From CBDUJZ01 sp047629415 (GTDB lineage Bacteria > Myxococcota_A > Bradymonadia > REDH01): a stretch of 64,000 bases of DNA. This document shows, in pieces, positions 17,393 to 26,702 of this stretch. The stretch covers positions 7,065 through 71,064 of the forward strand of contig JBLHWZ010000001.1 in assembly GCA_047629415.1 (NCBI GenBank), written 5' to 3'. A model generated the notes under the pieces. It was given only the letters and a program-made list of their open reading frames with translations, did no database searches and was not told where the DNA came from. Position numbers and translations under genes: made by a program. Each line of letters starts with the position of its first letter. Position 1 is the first letter of the stretch.

Positions 17393-20029
17393 ATGCGTCC
17401 ATTCCTATTCCTTCTTGCCGCTCTTCCATTTGTTGCCTGCGGCACAGACATCCGCAACCCCAATCCAGTCGATGCAGACGAAGATGGCGTCGTGGACTCG
17501 ACTCCCGATGACTGCGAGCGGTCGACGATCTTCCCCGATGCGGACCTCGACGGGCTCGGTGCGGACGCTGGAGCGTTGCAAGCCTGTGAACAGTTCGACG
17601 GCTGGGTCGCGGTCGGCGGCGACTGCGATGATCTGGACGCGGCGATTGGTGCTGGATTCACCTACTACGCCGACGTGGATGGCGACGGAACAGGAGATCC
17701 AGCAACCCCGATGATTGCGTGTGTTGCTCCCGACGGATTCGTCGACAACGCCAACGATACCTACCCCGCCTGTGACGGCGAACTCGACGCTTGTGGTGTT
17801 TGCGATGGGCCAGGTGCCTCCACATGGTACGCGGACGTTGATGGAGATGGCGTCGGGGACGAGCGCAGCAGTGTGCTCGCGTGCGAGGCGCCCGACGGAT
17901 TCGTCGCCGAGTTCGGCGATATACTCGTCGAGTGTGAAACCGACGAATTCGATTGCGCAGGCGTCTGCGGCGGTTCGGCCGAAAACGATGAATGTGGTGT
18001 CTGCGAGGGTCCCGGAGCAGCGACTTGGTATGTGGACACCGATGGCGATGGGATTGGCGTCGATGAGGGCGCAGTCTCTCAGTGCGACCGGCCCGAAGGC
18101 GCCGTCGACATCAGTGGTGATCCCGAGCCGGAGTGTGCGACCAACGACACGGATACGTGCGGCCTCTGTGCCGGACCCGGCCTGATCATGTTCTTCGCCG
18201 ACGCGGATGGCGACGGTCTTGGAGACCGCTTCAGCACGGCGGCTGGCTGCGAAGCGCCGATCGGCCACGTCGAAAACAACACCGATCCCGAGCCCCTCTG
18301 CGCGACCAACGACTCCGATGAGTGCGGAATCTGCGCAGGCCCTGGCCCCCTGACCGTCTACGCCGACGTAGATGGAGACGGAGTCGGCGATGAGCGCGCG
18401 GCCATCGCCGCCTGCGACCTCTCACCCGGGTTCACCCTTGAGTTTGGCGACCCCCAGCCGGAATGTGCGACCGACGACACTGACGAATGCGGAGTCTGCG
18501 CGGGTGGCAACGCCACGATGGACTGCGTCGGTGTTTGCGACGGAGCCGCAGTGCTTGATGGCTGCAGTGCTTGCACCGGCGGGACCTCGGGCAACGAGCC
18601 ATCTACCCTCGACACCGATCGCGACGGCATCCCTGATGCTTGTGACCTCTGCGAGGGCGCAGAGTCTGATCGCTTCGTCATCCAGTGGAACGAGGTTTCC
18701 CCGTTCGCGGGTGCAGGCGGCCCCTACACGTTCCAGGTCACACTCTACTCAAACGGTGAATTCCGATACCAGTACTGGGACCTCGGCACCTACGAGGCGA
18801 GCGCCACGGTGGGCTACCAGTCTCAGGCGGGTGAGGACTTCACCGAGCTCGGGTTTGGCTCACGCTTCCCGACCGACCACCCAGTGGTGCACTTCCGAGG
18901 TCTCGACGATGGTGGGGTCGCGGTCGAATACACGCCGCCAATGTCGTGGCTGAACATCGCGGATTCGGGCACTCGTCACCCGATGCCGGACGACGGCACC
19001 GTGATCGTCGAAATCGGCTTCGACTTCGTGTTCTTCGGCCAGACGTACACTGAGGCGATCGTGAATTCGAACGGGTTCATCTCGTTCACCGAGCCGATCC
19101 CTGGCTACTCGAACACCAACCTCCCGAATGTCGCTGCCGGCGCCCTGCTCTCTCCGCTCTGGGACGACCTCAACCCCACCCGCGGCGGCGATCTCTACAC
19201 GATGTTTGTGCCGCGCGGCTGCGCGCTGGACTGCGCTGGCCAAGCCGGCGGCGTCGCGTTCACCGACACCTGCGGCGATTGCACCGGCGGTGACACCGGC
19301 ATCGCCCCGAACTCCAACACCGATTGTTTCGGTGTCTGTCATGGAGAGGCCGAGCTGGACATCTGCGGGGTCTGCGTCGGCGGAACAACGGGCGTTGACC
19401 CGTCGGACCCGCTCGATTGCCCGATGGGCGTCGATCTCATGATCGACCAGGACTACCTCGCATCGACAATGTCGATTGAGTACCTGGAAGTCCCCGAAGG
19501 CAGCTGCCTGATCGCCGAAGGCTGCGTCCGTGGCTCCGGTAACCGGAAGCTACTCCGCTTCGGAACTCGAATTGGAAACATCGGCAACATGGACCTCTCG
19601 ATCGGTGTTCCGCCGTCTCGTGGCGAGAGCACCGATATATGGACCTGGGACAACTGTCACGGCCATCACCACTACGCTGACTACGCTGCCTACGACCTCT
19701 TCGACGTAGCCAACGATGAGCTGATCCCGATCGGCTCCAAGACCGGCTTCTGCGTCATGGATATCGGCGTCTATGACACGAGCATCACCACCGAGTGCAA
19801 CGGCTACAATTGCGGCAATCAGGGCATCTCCGCCGGCTGCCAAGACACCTACGGCCCAAGCCTTCAGTGCCAGTGGATCGACGTCACTGACATCATCGAC
19901 GGCACCTACGATGTCATCGTCACGACCAACCCTGTCGGGAACATCGAAGAGCTGAACTACGACAACAACTCGAACCAGGTTCGAGTTGAGATTACAGGCG
20001 ACGACGTCGCCGTAGTCGACGCGGACTAA
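17393..20029 (+). CDS. Lipoprotein with calcium-binding repeats, nidogen-like region and C-terminal lysyl oxidase domain
   Basis: 878 aa. The lipobox is FVAC. Residues 20-430 hold repeated D-x-D-x-D-G-x-G-D loops, like thrombospondin type-3 calcium repeats, alternating with Cys pairs (ECGVCxGPG). Residues 430-610 are beta-rich with nidogen-like features (VNSNGFISF, LSPLWDDLNP). Residues 660-870 match lysyl oxidase. The copper motif is HGHHH (His756, His758, His760). The equivalents of the cofactor-forming Lys and Tyr are K783 (GSKTGFC) and Y820 (DTYG), followed by LQCQWIDVTD. Lysyl oxidases deaminate peptidyl lysines to aldehydes that crosslink proteins, so an extracellular crosslinking role is likely. 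It has its own promoter and stands alone. Confidence 0.9.
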   Translation: MRPFLFLLAALPFVACGTDIRNPNPVDADEDGVVDSTPDDCERSTIFPDADLDGLGADAGALQACEQFDGWVAVGGDCDDLDAAIGAGFTYYADVDGDGTGDPATPMIACVAPDGFVDNANDTYPACDGELDACGVCDGPGASTWYADVDGDGVGDERSSVLACEAPDGFVAEFGDILVECETDEFDCAGVCGGSAENDECGVCEGPGAATWYVDTDGDGIGVDEGAVSQCDRPEGAVDISGDPEPECATNDTDTCGLCAGPGLIMFFADADGDGLGDRFSTAAGCEAPIGHVENNTDPEPLCATNDSDECGICAGPGPLTVYADVDGDGVGDERAAIAACDLSPGFTLEFGDPQPECATDDTDECGVCAGGNATMDCVGVCDGAAVLDGCSACTGGTSGNEPSTLDTDRDGIPDACDLCEGAESDRFVIQWNEVSPFAGAGGPYTFQVTLYSNGEFRYQYWDLGTYEASATVGYQSQAGEDFTELGFGSRFPTDHPVVHFRGLDDGGVAVEYTPPMSWLNIADSGTRHPMPDDGTVIVEIGFDFVFFGQTYTEAIVNSNGFISFTEPIPGYSNTNLPNVAAGALLSPLWDDLNPTRGGDLYTMFVPRGCALDCAGQAGGVAFTDTCGDCTGGDTGIAPNSNTDCFGVCHGEAELDICGVCVGGTTGVDPSDPLDCPMGVDLMIDQDYLASTMSIEYLEVPEGSCLIAEGCVRGSGNRKLLRFGTRIGNIGNMDLSIGVPPSRGESTDIWTWDNCHGHHHYADYAAYDLFDVANDELIPIGSKTGFCVMDIGVYDTSITTECNGYNCGNQGISAGCQDTYGPSLQCQWIDVTDIIDGTYDVIVTTNPVGNIEELNYDNNSNQVRVEITGDDVAVVDAD

Positions 20030-20170
20030 AGTCGACCTCGCGGTAGTCGACCTCGCGGTAGTCGACGCTCGGTAGTCGACGTCGTGCTAGTCGACGCTGC
20101 CGTAGTCCACGTCGTGCTAGTCCACGTCGTGCTAGTCCACGTCGTGCTAGTCCACGTCGTGCTAGTCCAC
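20012..20170 (+). repeat. 15-bp tandem repeat spanning the 3' end of the lysyl-oxidase gene
   Basis: About ten imperfect units of GTAGTCGAC plus a six-base variable part run from the last codons through the intergenic space. They drift from GTAGTCGACCTCGCG to TAGTCCACGTCGTGC; the last four copies of the latter are identical. The first unit encodes the final VVDAD residues and the stop codon. Confidence 0.85.
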
Positions 20171-20419
20171 GAAGCGCAAAGACCGGGGGACTGCGGACCG
20201 AGCATTCGCCGTAGGCAGGTCCGTTGCGCAGGTGCGATTCAGCTGCACTTCGTTCCGCCTCCGTTGTGCCTGCGCTACTCTCCGCCTTGGGCTCATAATG
20301 CCCTCACGGTCTGTCGATTCGGGTTTCGGCGGAGTGCCCGACGCGTCGACCGGAGTCGTCACTCTACGCCGCAACGACCCATCCACGCAGCTCCTAGCCT
20401 ACGCCCCCAAACCTCGCGC
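20171..20419. other. Non-coding stretch after the tandem repeat
   Basis: No supported gene here. It contains dispersed repeat copy B at 20236-20272. Open frames crossing it on both strands have the skewed composition of chance frames. The two genes flanking the stretch converge on it. Confidence 0.5.
20236..20272. repeat. Dispersed 37-nt intergenic repeat, copy B
   Basis: Matches copy A (12374-12410) at 28 of 37 ungapped positions, including the shared ACTTCGTTCCG block. It lies between the 15-bp tandem repeat and the convergent membrane-protein gene. Confidence 0.4.
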
Positions 20420-21142
20420 CTACAGCCCTAAAGTCGCGTGCGGAATCCAGCTCTGCGCTTCGTCACGATAAGGCGCGACGAGCTGCCGATTGGTGTCTGG
20501 TACCGCCTTACCGTCTGTCTCTTCTGCCTCACCGCCGAGCGACCGGAGGGCGTCGAAACCCTCGAAGTTGCGCCAGTTCGAGAGCGACTCGCGGTCGAAC
20601 TCGAAGTTGGTGACGAGGTCACCAATGGCACCAAACTCGGGGAGGTCGGGTAGCTCCATCGGGACGAGATTCCTCCCTAGGGCTGCGAAGAACACGCGAC
20701 GGACCCAGTGGTACTCCTCAGCAGAGAAGGCCTGGGCGTTAAGCGCAGCTACTTGCTCGACCTTGGCGGCTCGCATTGCTTCGCTGAACTCGACGAAGGT
20801 GCTGATGAGTTCGTCGCGTGTGAGCTCTCCACGGTCCTGAAGAAGCGCAAGCCGCTCTCGCAGTGTGGCCTGCTCGCTGCGAGCGCTTACGATGGCGCGT
20901 TGAACCGAGACGTACCGACTCACCTGAGTTTCGCTAAGCAGCCCATCTTCAGGCGCCGCAAATGCCGTCTGATTATCGAGGCCCTCGTCGAGCGATCGGA
21001 CCTCCCGAATGTTCTCGACACCTGATCCCCAATCCGAAGCGACCGCTTCGATCGGTTTCCAGACGAGCAGGTAGCCTGCCACGCAGACGACCACCGCAAA
21101 GAGAAAGACGAAGATTGAGCAGCCGAAGAAGAGTTTTCTCAT
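20420..21142 (-). CDS. Single-pass membrane-anchored protein, unknown
   Basis: 240 aa. One N-terminal transmembrane segment (FFGCSIFVFLFAVVVCVAGYLLVW) and a mostly helical outside domain rich in Glu, Arg and Ala (about residues 75-150). No recognised motif. Its ATG overlaps the stop of thiE (ATGA), so it is the last gene of the lipA-thiE unit. The context gives no clear functional link to lipoate or thiamine synthesis. Confidence 0.75.
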   Translation of the reverse strand: MRKLFFGCSIFVFLFAVVVCVAGYLLVWKPIEAVASDWGSGVENIREVRSLDEGLDNQTAFAAPEDGLLSETQVSRYVSVQRAIVSARSEQATLRERLALLQDRGELTRDELISTFVEFSEAMRAAKVEQVAALNAQAFSAEEYHWVRRVFFAALGRNLVPMELPDLPEFGAIGDLVTNFEFDRESLSNWRNFEGFDALRSLGGEAEETDGKAVPDTNRQLVAPYRDEAQSWIPHATLGL

Positions 21143-21801
21143 CGGTTCGAAAGTGCAGCGTTAAAGGAGTGAATTGCGGCTGATATATCACGCGCACCAA
21201 GGATCGCCCGAATTGCTGCCACTCCGTCGGCACCGGCTTCGATGCAGCTACGCGCGTTTTCGACGGTGATTCCCCCGATCGCGACAATAGGGATCGTCGC
21301 GAGTGACGGCTGCGCGCGGAGGTCTTGGAGGACATCAGTACCGCGGGGAGCCGACGCGTTCGCCTTCGTAGGGCGAGCGTCGAAGATCGCGCCCACACCT
21401 AGGTAGTCGACGCCAGCAGACACCAGGGCATTGGCTGCCTCTACATCGCCAGCTGAGCCCCCGAGAAGGAGGTCGGGAAACGCGTTGCGGACGTCCGACG
21501 CCGCGGTGTCGCTCGGTCCAACATGAACTCCATGGGCTCCCGCCTCGATGGCGAGCTCCGGGTCGTCATTCACAATGCAGAGAGCGCCCGCGCGCTCACA
21601 GATGTCCGCAATCAAGCGAGCTGTTGCTAGCTTCTCGGCGCGGCTGCGATCGCGTTTGTCACGGTACTGCACAACCTTTACGCCGGCCTGCACCGCGACC
21701 CCAACGGCGGCAGCATAGTGCTCAGGCCTTGTGAGGCTGTCCGGCGTGATCGCGTAAAGGCGAATGGCTCTACGCAGAACCTCAGCTTCCGGGCGACTCA
21801 T
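21139..21801 (-). CDS. thiE: Thiamine phosphate synthase (ThiE/TenI family)
   Basis: 220 aa from the ATG at 21801, directly after the lipA stop; the open frame upstream overlaps lipA and is not part of the protein. The TIM-barrel motifs of ThiE are present: LYAITPD, VVQYRDKRDRSR (diphosphate-binding basic residues), CIVNDDPELA, GVHVGPSDTA, GVGAIFDARPTK and VAIGGITVENA. ThiE joins the pyrimidine and thiazole halves of thiamine phosphate in the cytosol. ThiE and the regulator TenI are close relatives; the intact QYRDK and VNDD motifs favour ThiE. Confidence 0.88.
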   Translation of the reverse strand: MSRPEAEVLRRAIRLYAITPDSLTRPEHYAAAVGVAVQAGVKVVQYRDKRDRSRAEKLATARLIADICERAGALCIVNDDPELAIEAGAHGVHVGPSDTAASDVRNAFPDLLLGGSAGDVEAANALVSAGVDYLGVGAIFDARPTKANASAPRGTDVLQDLRAQPSLATIPIVAIGGITVENARSCIEAGADGVAAIRAILGARDISAAIHSFNAALSNR

Positions 21802-21802
21802 A

Positions 21803-22690
21803 CTAGCGTGCTGCTCGCGCCGCTGCTGCCTGTTTGTCTGCGCGATACGAGGAGCGAACGAGCGGCCCCGCCTCAACGTGAGTGAGACCTAGGCGCCGCC
21901 CCTCAGCGGCGAACTCAGCAAACTCGTCAGGGTGGACCCAGCGCGTGACGGGGAGGTGGTTCTCACTGGGCCGCATGTACTGACCGAGCGAGAGGATCTC
22001 GACTCCTGCGTCAGCGAGGTGCGCCATCGTCTCAAACACTTCCGCGTTCGTCTCACCAACTCCGAGCATCATACCGGTCTTGGTGACCGCACCTAGGGAG
22101 CGGGCGTAGCGCAAGACGTCGAGTGAACGCTCGTACCTGGCCTGTGGCCGCACCAGAGCATGCAGAGACTCAACCGTCTCGATGTTGTGGGCGAAGACGT
22201 CGGGCTTGGCCTCGATGACAGAAGCGATGCAGTCGTGGTCGCCCTTGAAGTCTCCGGTCAGGACTTCGAGTTCCGTTTGCGGTGCGAGGCGTTTGATCTT
22301 GCGGATGGTCTGCGCCCAGATGAACGCGCCACCGTCGGGCAGATCGTCGCGGTCGACGCTCGTGATGACTGCGTAGCGCAAATCAAGTCGAGCCAATGAC
22401 TCTGCGATTCGTCTGGGCTCGTCGAAGTCGACAGCGCCTGGCCTTCCGGTAATCACATCGCAGAATCCGCACGACCGAGTGCAAATATTGCCGAGGATCA
22501 TGAAGGTGAGCGACTTGTTCGACCAGCACTCACCAATGTTCGGGCACGACGCGCTCTGACAAACGGTGTGCAGTCCCTCTTTTTCGACCAAGTCCCGGAG
22601 TTCAAAGAAGCTCTTGTTCAGCGAGAGCCTGACTTTGAGCCACTCAGGTCGTCGCCCGGCGGGGGAGTCTTCTTTTGTCGGGCGTGCCAT
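21803..22690 (-). CDS. lipA: Lipoyl synthase
   Basis: 295 aa from the ATG at 22690; an in-frame ATG at 22744 is an alternative. Both iron-sulfur clusters are marked: the auxiliary cluster by CxxxxCxxxxxC (CQSASCPNIGEC) and the radical-SAM cluster by CTRSCGFC. Further hallmarks are AVITSVDRDDLPDGGA, VFAHNIETVESLH, KTGMMLGVGE and LSLGQYMRPS. The C-terminal RSSYRA serine that caps the auxiliary cluster is present. LipA inserts sulfur into octanoyl groups on lipoyl domains, such as that of the pyruvate dehydrogenase E2 encoded at 29184-30500. It heads the operon with thiE. Confidence 0.95.
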   Translation of the reverse strand: MARPTKEDSPAGRRPEWLKVRLSLNKSFFELRDLVEKEGLHTVCQSASCPNIGECWSNKSLTFMILGNICTRSCGFCDVITGRPGAVDFDEPRRIAESLARLDLRYAVITSVDRDDLPDGGAFIWAQTIRKIKRLAPQTELEVLTGDFKGDHDCIASVIEAKPDVFAHNIETVESLHALVRPQARYERSLDVLRYARSLGAVTKTGMMLGVGETNAEVFETMAHLADAGVEILSLGQYMRPSENHLPVTRWVHPDEFAEFAAEGRRLGLTHVEAGPLVRSSYRADKQAAAARAAR

Positions 22691-22936
22691 GCCCGAACGT
22701 CGCTCGGAGCGGAGAGGCTCGGTTCTCGGATAGGTCTGAGGCATGAGGGCACGGGGGTTGAAGGACATGGGTGCCGTAGGTGGCGCCCCGAAGAGCGTCA
22801 AGGGCTCGTAGAGGCCACCCTCCGGTTAGAATCACCGGAGTCGACGCGTGCTCGGGACCAACAGCGTTCAAGGGAGGAGGACGATCGAAGTGGCTGCGGT
22901 ATAACCGGACCGAACGCACCATCGAGACGCACGCCC

Positions 22937-23731
22937 ATGGCCCTCTTCGACAATCTACCCCAGCTATACAAAGACGAGCGCGACGACCGTGAGCTTGTCT
23001 CGTTCATTACGCTACGCCGCGCCGTTGGGTTCTTGGGCATCGGATTTCCGATCTTGCTGATCCTCGGTGGTTTCGTGTTTTCGCCCTGCCTCTCTGAGGA
23101 GACCGTCGGTGCCTGCACTCGCGTACTGCCCACGCTCAGCGAGTATTACGCCAGCGGTGCTCGAGACATCTTCGTCGGTGTTCTCTGCGTGATCGGCTTC
23201 TTCTTCTTCGCCTATCGCGGTCACTCGCCCGAGGATGACATCGCCGGCGACCTAGCCTGCTTCTTCGCGCTTGGCGTCGCGCTTTTCCCGACGACCAGTC
23301 AGCATATGGTCATTGAGAAGATTCACGGAGCATCCGCGCTCGGCATGTTCCTGGTTCTCTTCTACTTTTCTGCCTGCCTATTCACCCTCACGAAAGACAG
23401 CCCCCGCGAGAAGGCGTGGCAACGAGTCCGCCGTGCGCTCGGCCAGATGGGCCGCAGGACCGCGCTCTTCATCGCGCGGAAGCCACCTACGAACGACCCG
23501 ACCGATCATCGAAGTCCACGCAAGAGGAAGCGCGACGACGTGTACCTGATCTGCGGCGGCGTCATCTTAGCCTGCGTGCTTCTCTGCTTGCTCTCGTTCG
23601 CCATCGGGGTTCGCACATCGCCGAGGTACGGAAGGTACAACCCTGTTTTGATTCTCGAGGCGGTCGCTTTGATCGCCTTTGGGTTCTCCTGGCTCGTGAA
23701 GGGAGAGGTCTTCCTGGTCGACAAGGACTAG
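22937..23731 (+). CDS. Six-helix membrane protein, unknown
   Basis: 264 aa from the ATG at 22937; the frame extends upstream but that part mirrors the lipA start region. A soluble N-terminus of about 25 residues is followed by helices near 30-52, 80-97, 107-125, 133-152, then a basic loop (PRKRKRDD) and helices near 205-225 and 238-256. The general topology is like small DUF998-type proteins, but I cannot confirm a family. A TATAAC element at 22900-22905 may be its -10 box. Divergent from lipA across about 250 bp. Confidence 0.72.
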   Translation: MALFDNLPQLYKDERDDRELVSFITLRRAVGFLGIGFPILLILGGFVFSPCLSEETVGACTRVLPTLSEYYASGARDIFVGVLCVIGFFFFAYRGHSPEDDIAGDLACFFALGVALFPTTSQHMVIEKIHGASALGMFLVLFYFSACLFTLTKDSPREKAWQRVRRALGQMGRRTALFIARKPPTNDPTDHRSPRKRKRDDVYLICGGVILACVLLCLLSFAIGVRTSPRYGRYNPVLILEAVALIAFGFSWLVKGEVFLVDKD

Positions 23732-23781
23732 GAATCCTCGAGCGACGCAGGTGCGAGCGGCCCCCACACATCTTGCGCGGT

Positions 23782-23810
23782 TTGATAGACAGCACCGCCA
23801 GGGATAGAGT
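23782..23810 (+). promoter_or_regulatory. Sigma-70-like promoter
   Basis: TTGATA (23782-23787; 5 of 6 to consensus), a 17-bp spacer and TAGAGT (23805-23810; 4 of 6) lie 27 bp before the GTG start of the PEGA-like protein gene. Confidence 0.5.
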
Positions 23811-23837
23811 GGAGTCACTCAAACTGAAGAGTCTCCC

Positions 23838-25292
23838 GTGCGCTACGTTTCCGCTCTATTCGTCTTCACACTCGTCGCTAGTCCTGCGAGCGCGTCGGTC
23901 CTGCTTGAGGTACAAGCAGACCCGGAGCTTCGGGCGACAACCTATATTCCGCTGGTGATCGATCAGCTGGAGTCTCGAGGGGAGTTCGTGCTGGAGCCGG
24001 ACGATGAGACCGCGGCGTGGAACTCGGCGATCATGTTGGCACCGGAGACTCAGGTAGACGCTGAGTTCATAGCGTTTCACGATGCCATCCCGGCAGGACG
24101 CGACCAGTTCTTCGAGAACGAGTTTGAAGCGGCCATCGAGTTGCTGGCACCTGGCCTTGTACTCGTCACGGATGCGCCCGAACTGCTCGCGTTCCACCCG
24201 GATCTGGCGCCCGGATTCTTCGACGGGATGCTCACTCTAGTTCGGTCATACGACGCGTTGGGGATGTCCGAGACTTCGAACGACGCAGTCGCTCGCGTCA
24301 CTCAGTTGATGTGGGCCGCCGAGCCCGACGAAGATGTCTATCCCCCTGGGTTTGTCCAAGCCTATCGCCGCCAGCAGGGCCTAATGCCGACGCGTTCTCT
24401 CGATGTCTCCTGGCGCGGGGAGGGTTGCAGACTCCGCGTGAACGGGTTCGTCGTCTCACAGACCTCAGGCACTGATATTCGCTTGCCGGAAGGCGACCAC
24501 TTTCTGACGCTCGAATGCGCTGACCGGCGCTCGCAGGTTGTCAGATTGCAGTCGGATCGAGCCGAAGCACGCTTCGATCTCGATTTTGACTCGGCGGTCT
24601 CGTTCGATCGAGGACGCGCCGTGGTGCGACCGCAGAATTCGAGCCCATACACGCTTCGCCGAATCGGCCAACAAGCAGCGCACCTACTTCGCGAAGACGC
24701 CGCCTACATGGTCTGGCTGGTCGAGCCGTCCACCGCGGACGCCACCGGCTGGCTTGAGCTAAGCCGAGTCGACTCCGCCGGCGAGTTCCGAGCTGTGCGA
24801 ATCGTCATTGGAGACATCAACACCGAGGCACGCCTCTACTCGGCCGTGGAGTACTTAGTGACCGGCCAGACCTCTGGCGGGGTCGCTGTCTGGCACCCCG
24901 TAAATGGGTGGACCGAACCCATCGGCATCCGCGTAATGGAGCAATCGCGCTCGGCGGCTCCGTGGGTCTTCGGTGGACTGGCGGTCGCCGCCGCTGCGAC
25001 CGGCATCATTTTTGAGCTCCGCACCTCAGAGTCAGTTGGCGATATCGAAGATTGCGTCGATCAGGTTCCCGAGGGCTGTGCTGCCGAGTCATTGCCCCAA
25101 CTGCGCAGTGATGCGCGCATGAGCCGGTCCATCGCGAACACTCTCTGGATTACGACGGGGACGATGGCTACAGCTGCTTTGATCTCCGCGATCGTCGCGA
25201 AGCCACCACGCGATCAAAACGCTGCCGCGCCGCGGCTCATGCTCCACCCGCTGCGCGCAGGCGCCGGCGCTACCTTGACCTGGACCCGATGA
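23838..25292 (+). CDS. Exported protein with PEGA-like domain and C-terminal helices
   Basis: 484 aa, GTG start. The signal peptide is cleaved after ASPASA. Residues 20-160 are an alpha-rich domain. Residues about 185-245 resemble a PEGA module: a charged beta repeat with IRLPEGDHFLTLECADRR, where PEG-H replaces the PEGA core. Near residue 370 (SAAPWVFGGLAVAAAATGII) and again near 435 are two hydrophobic helices, the tail layout seen in many myxobacterial PEGA proteins. It is probably envelope-attached. The stop overlaps the next lipoprotein start (ATGA). Confidence 0.72.
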   Translation: MRYVSALFVFTLVASPASASVLLEVQADPELRATTYIPLVIDQLESRGEFVLEPDDETAAWNSAIMLAPETQVDAEFIAFHDAIPAGRDQFFENEFEAAIELLAPGLVLVTDAPELLAFHPDLAPGFFDGMLTLVRSYDALGMSETSNDAVARVTQLMWAAEPDEDVYPPGFVQAYRRQQGLMPTRSLDVSWRGEGCRLRVNGFVVSQTSGTDIRLPEGDHFLTLECADRRSQVVRLQSDRAEARFDLDFDSAVSFDRGRAVVRPQNSSPYTLRRIGQQAAHLLREDAAYMVWLVEPSTADATGWLELSRVDSAGEFRAVRIVIGDINTEARLYSAVEYLVTGQTSGGVAVWHPVNGWTEPIGIRVMEQSRSAAPWVFGGLAVAAAATGIIFELRTSESVGDIEDCVDQVPEGCAAESLPQLRSDARMSRSIANTLWITTGTMATAALISAIVAKPPRDQNAAAPRLMLHPLRAGAGATLTWTR

Positions 25293-26695
25293 AGATTGCA
25301 CCCGCACTTGCTGCCGCCCTCGCCCTCTCTTGGGCAGCGATTGGCTGTTCCCCGGACCGCGATGAGGATGACGCCGCCTTCGCCATCCCTGGCATAGGCG
25401 GCGACAATGGTGACGGACAAGGCGACGATACGTGCGATCTCCCGTGCCTCTTTGGTTCCGTGTGTATCGAGGGCGAGTGCGTACTGCCCTGCGATCCCAC
25501 CTGCGACGACGGCGATACCTGTGTGCTCGGCTTCTGCATCGAGGGAGAGTTTGAAGACGGCCCCGATTTCGATGAGCCGTGTGCACCGGCGTGCGCACTA
25601 GACGAGGTCTGCTTTGGCGGGGAGTGTGAGCCCGCAGAGTGTGATCCTGGATGCGCACCAAATCAGATTTGCACCCGCACCGGTGCCTGTCAGGACCGCG
25701 ACGCGTGCGCTGATGATCGCGAGTGCACCGACGGGGCCTGCATCGGCGGGTCCTGTGTGCCTGCGATCGATCCCGCGACGTGGGAGCCGATCGGCCCTAC
25801 TTCCTACGTGTACTACGTGGAGCTTCCGCCAGCGGTGGGCCCGGACGCTTGCTGCTTTGACATCAACGGCGACGGCGAAATCGACAACGCGATCGCTACG
25901 CTCTCGACCGTACTCGCGGTCGTCGGAATCACCGACATCGAAGGCGACTGGTTCGGGGCGATCGAAGACGACAAAATCGGCTACGCCTTTGCCTTCGACG
26001 GACTCGACGGCGAGGTCAGCGACATCGACCTTGGGGTGATTCGGGTCCACAACGACCGCAACCGCGACGACTGGCCCGACCAAGAGTGGGAAGAGCGTGC
26101 GGACGGCGAAGGCGTCTTCGAGATCGACCGCGCCGGCATCACCCGCTTTGGTCCGGAGACGCGCTTCCCTCGGGCCTCCGTTCGCTTCGGAGAGCTCTCA
26201 GCCGGCGTCAGCGAGTTCGTGATGGCGTTCCCAGCTGACGCGCTACTCGCGACGTCACGAGAGCCCGTCTACTACCGCATCCAGGACGCCCGCATCGACG
26301 GCGACTTGCGGATCGATGGAGACGAAATCTGGGCCGGCGACTTCGAAGACGAAGCGGGCGTCGCCATCGGCGGCGCGATCTCGGCTGAGGACTGGGTCGA
26401 CACCCTCAACTTGGCCGCGCTGGGCTGCGACTGTCTCGGATTCGGCGCGGGAGAGAGACTCTTCTCACTGGAGCGTGACGAAGGCGACCTCATCATCTTC
26501 TGCGACGAGGACGTCGACTTGGATGATTGCGAACAGGAGGAGAACAGCTGCGCCAACCTGCCCCTCGTGTGCCAAGCGCTGCCAACGCTCAGCCGCTTTG
26601 GCCCGTGGGACGTCGATTTGGACGGTGACGGCTTGGGAGATGCCGCCAGTATTGGCCTTCGGATGTGGTTAGCCCCGGCTGAGATCGTGGAGTAG
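25289..26695 (+). CDS. Cys-rich lipoprotein
   Basis: 468 aa. The signal ends in AIGC. An acidic Gly/Asp linker (GIGGDNGDGQGDDTC) precedes a Cys-rich segment (residues 50-155) with repeated CxxGxCxLPC-like knots. A beta-rich domain from 165 onward contains calcium-loop motifs such as DINGDGEID and DVDLDGDGLGD. Two more Cys clusters lie near 385-425. It is likely surface-exposed, and the many Cys imply disulfides. It is translationally coupled to the PEGA-like gene, suggesting that they act together. No enzyme motif. Confidence 0.75.
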   Translation: MKIAPALAAALALSWAAIGCSPDRDEDDAAFAIPGIGGDNGDGQGDDTCDLPCLFGSVCIEGECVLPCDPTCDDGDTCVLGFCIEGEFEDGPDFDEPCAPACALDEVCFGGECEPAECDPGCAPNQICTRTGACQDRDACADDRECTDGACIGGSCVPAIDPATWEPIGPTSYVYYVELPPAVGPDACCFDINGDGEIDNAIATLSTVLAVVGITDIEGDWFGAIEDDKIGYAFAFDGLDGEVSDIDLGVIRVHNDRNRDDWPDQEWEERADGEGVFEIDRAGITRFGPETRFPRASVRFGELSAGVSEFVMAFPADALLATSREPVYYRIQDARIDGDLRIDGDEIWAGDFEDEAGVAIGGAISAEDWVDTLNLAALGCDCLGFGAGERLFSLERDEGDLIIFCDEDVDLDDCEQEENSCANLPLVCQALPTLSRFGPWDVDLDGDGLGDAASIGLRMWLAPAEIVE

Positions 26696-26702
26696 GCCCA
26701 GC

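Noticed and set aside
20012..20170. CRISPR array
   Set aside because: The units are contiguous 15-mers without spacers, and no cas genes are near.
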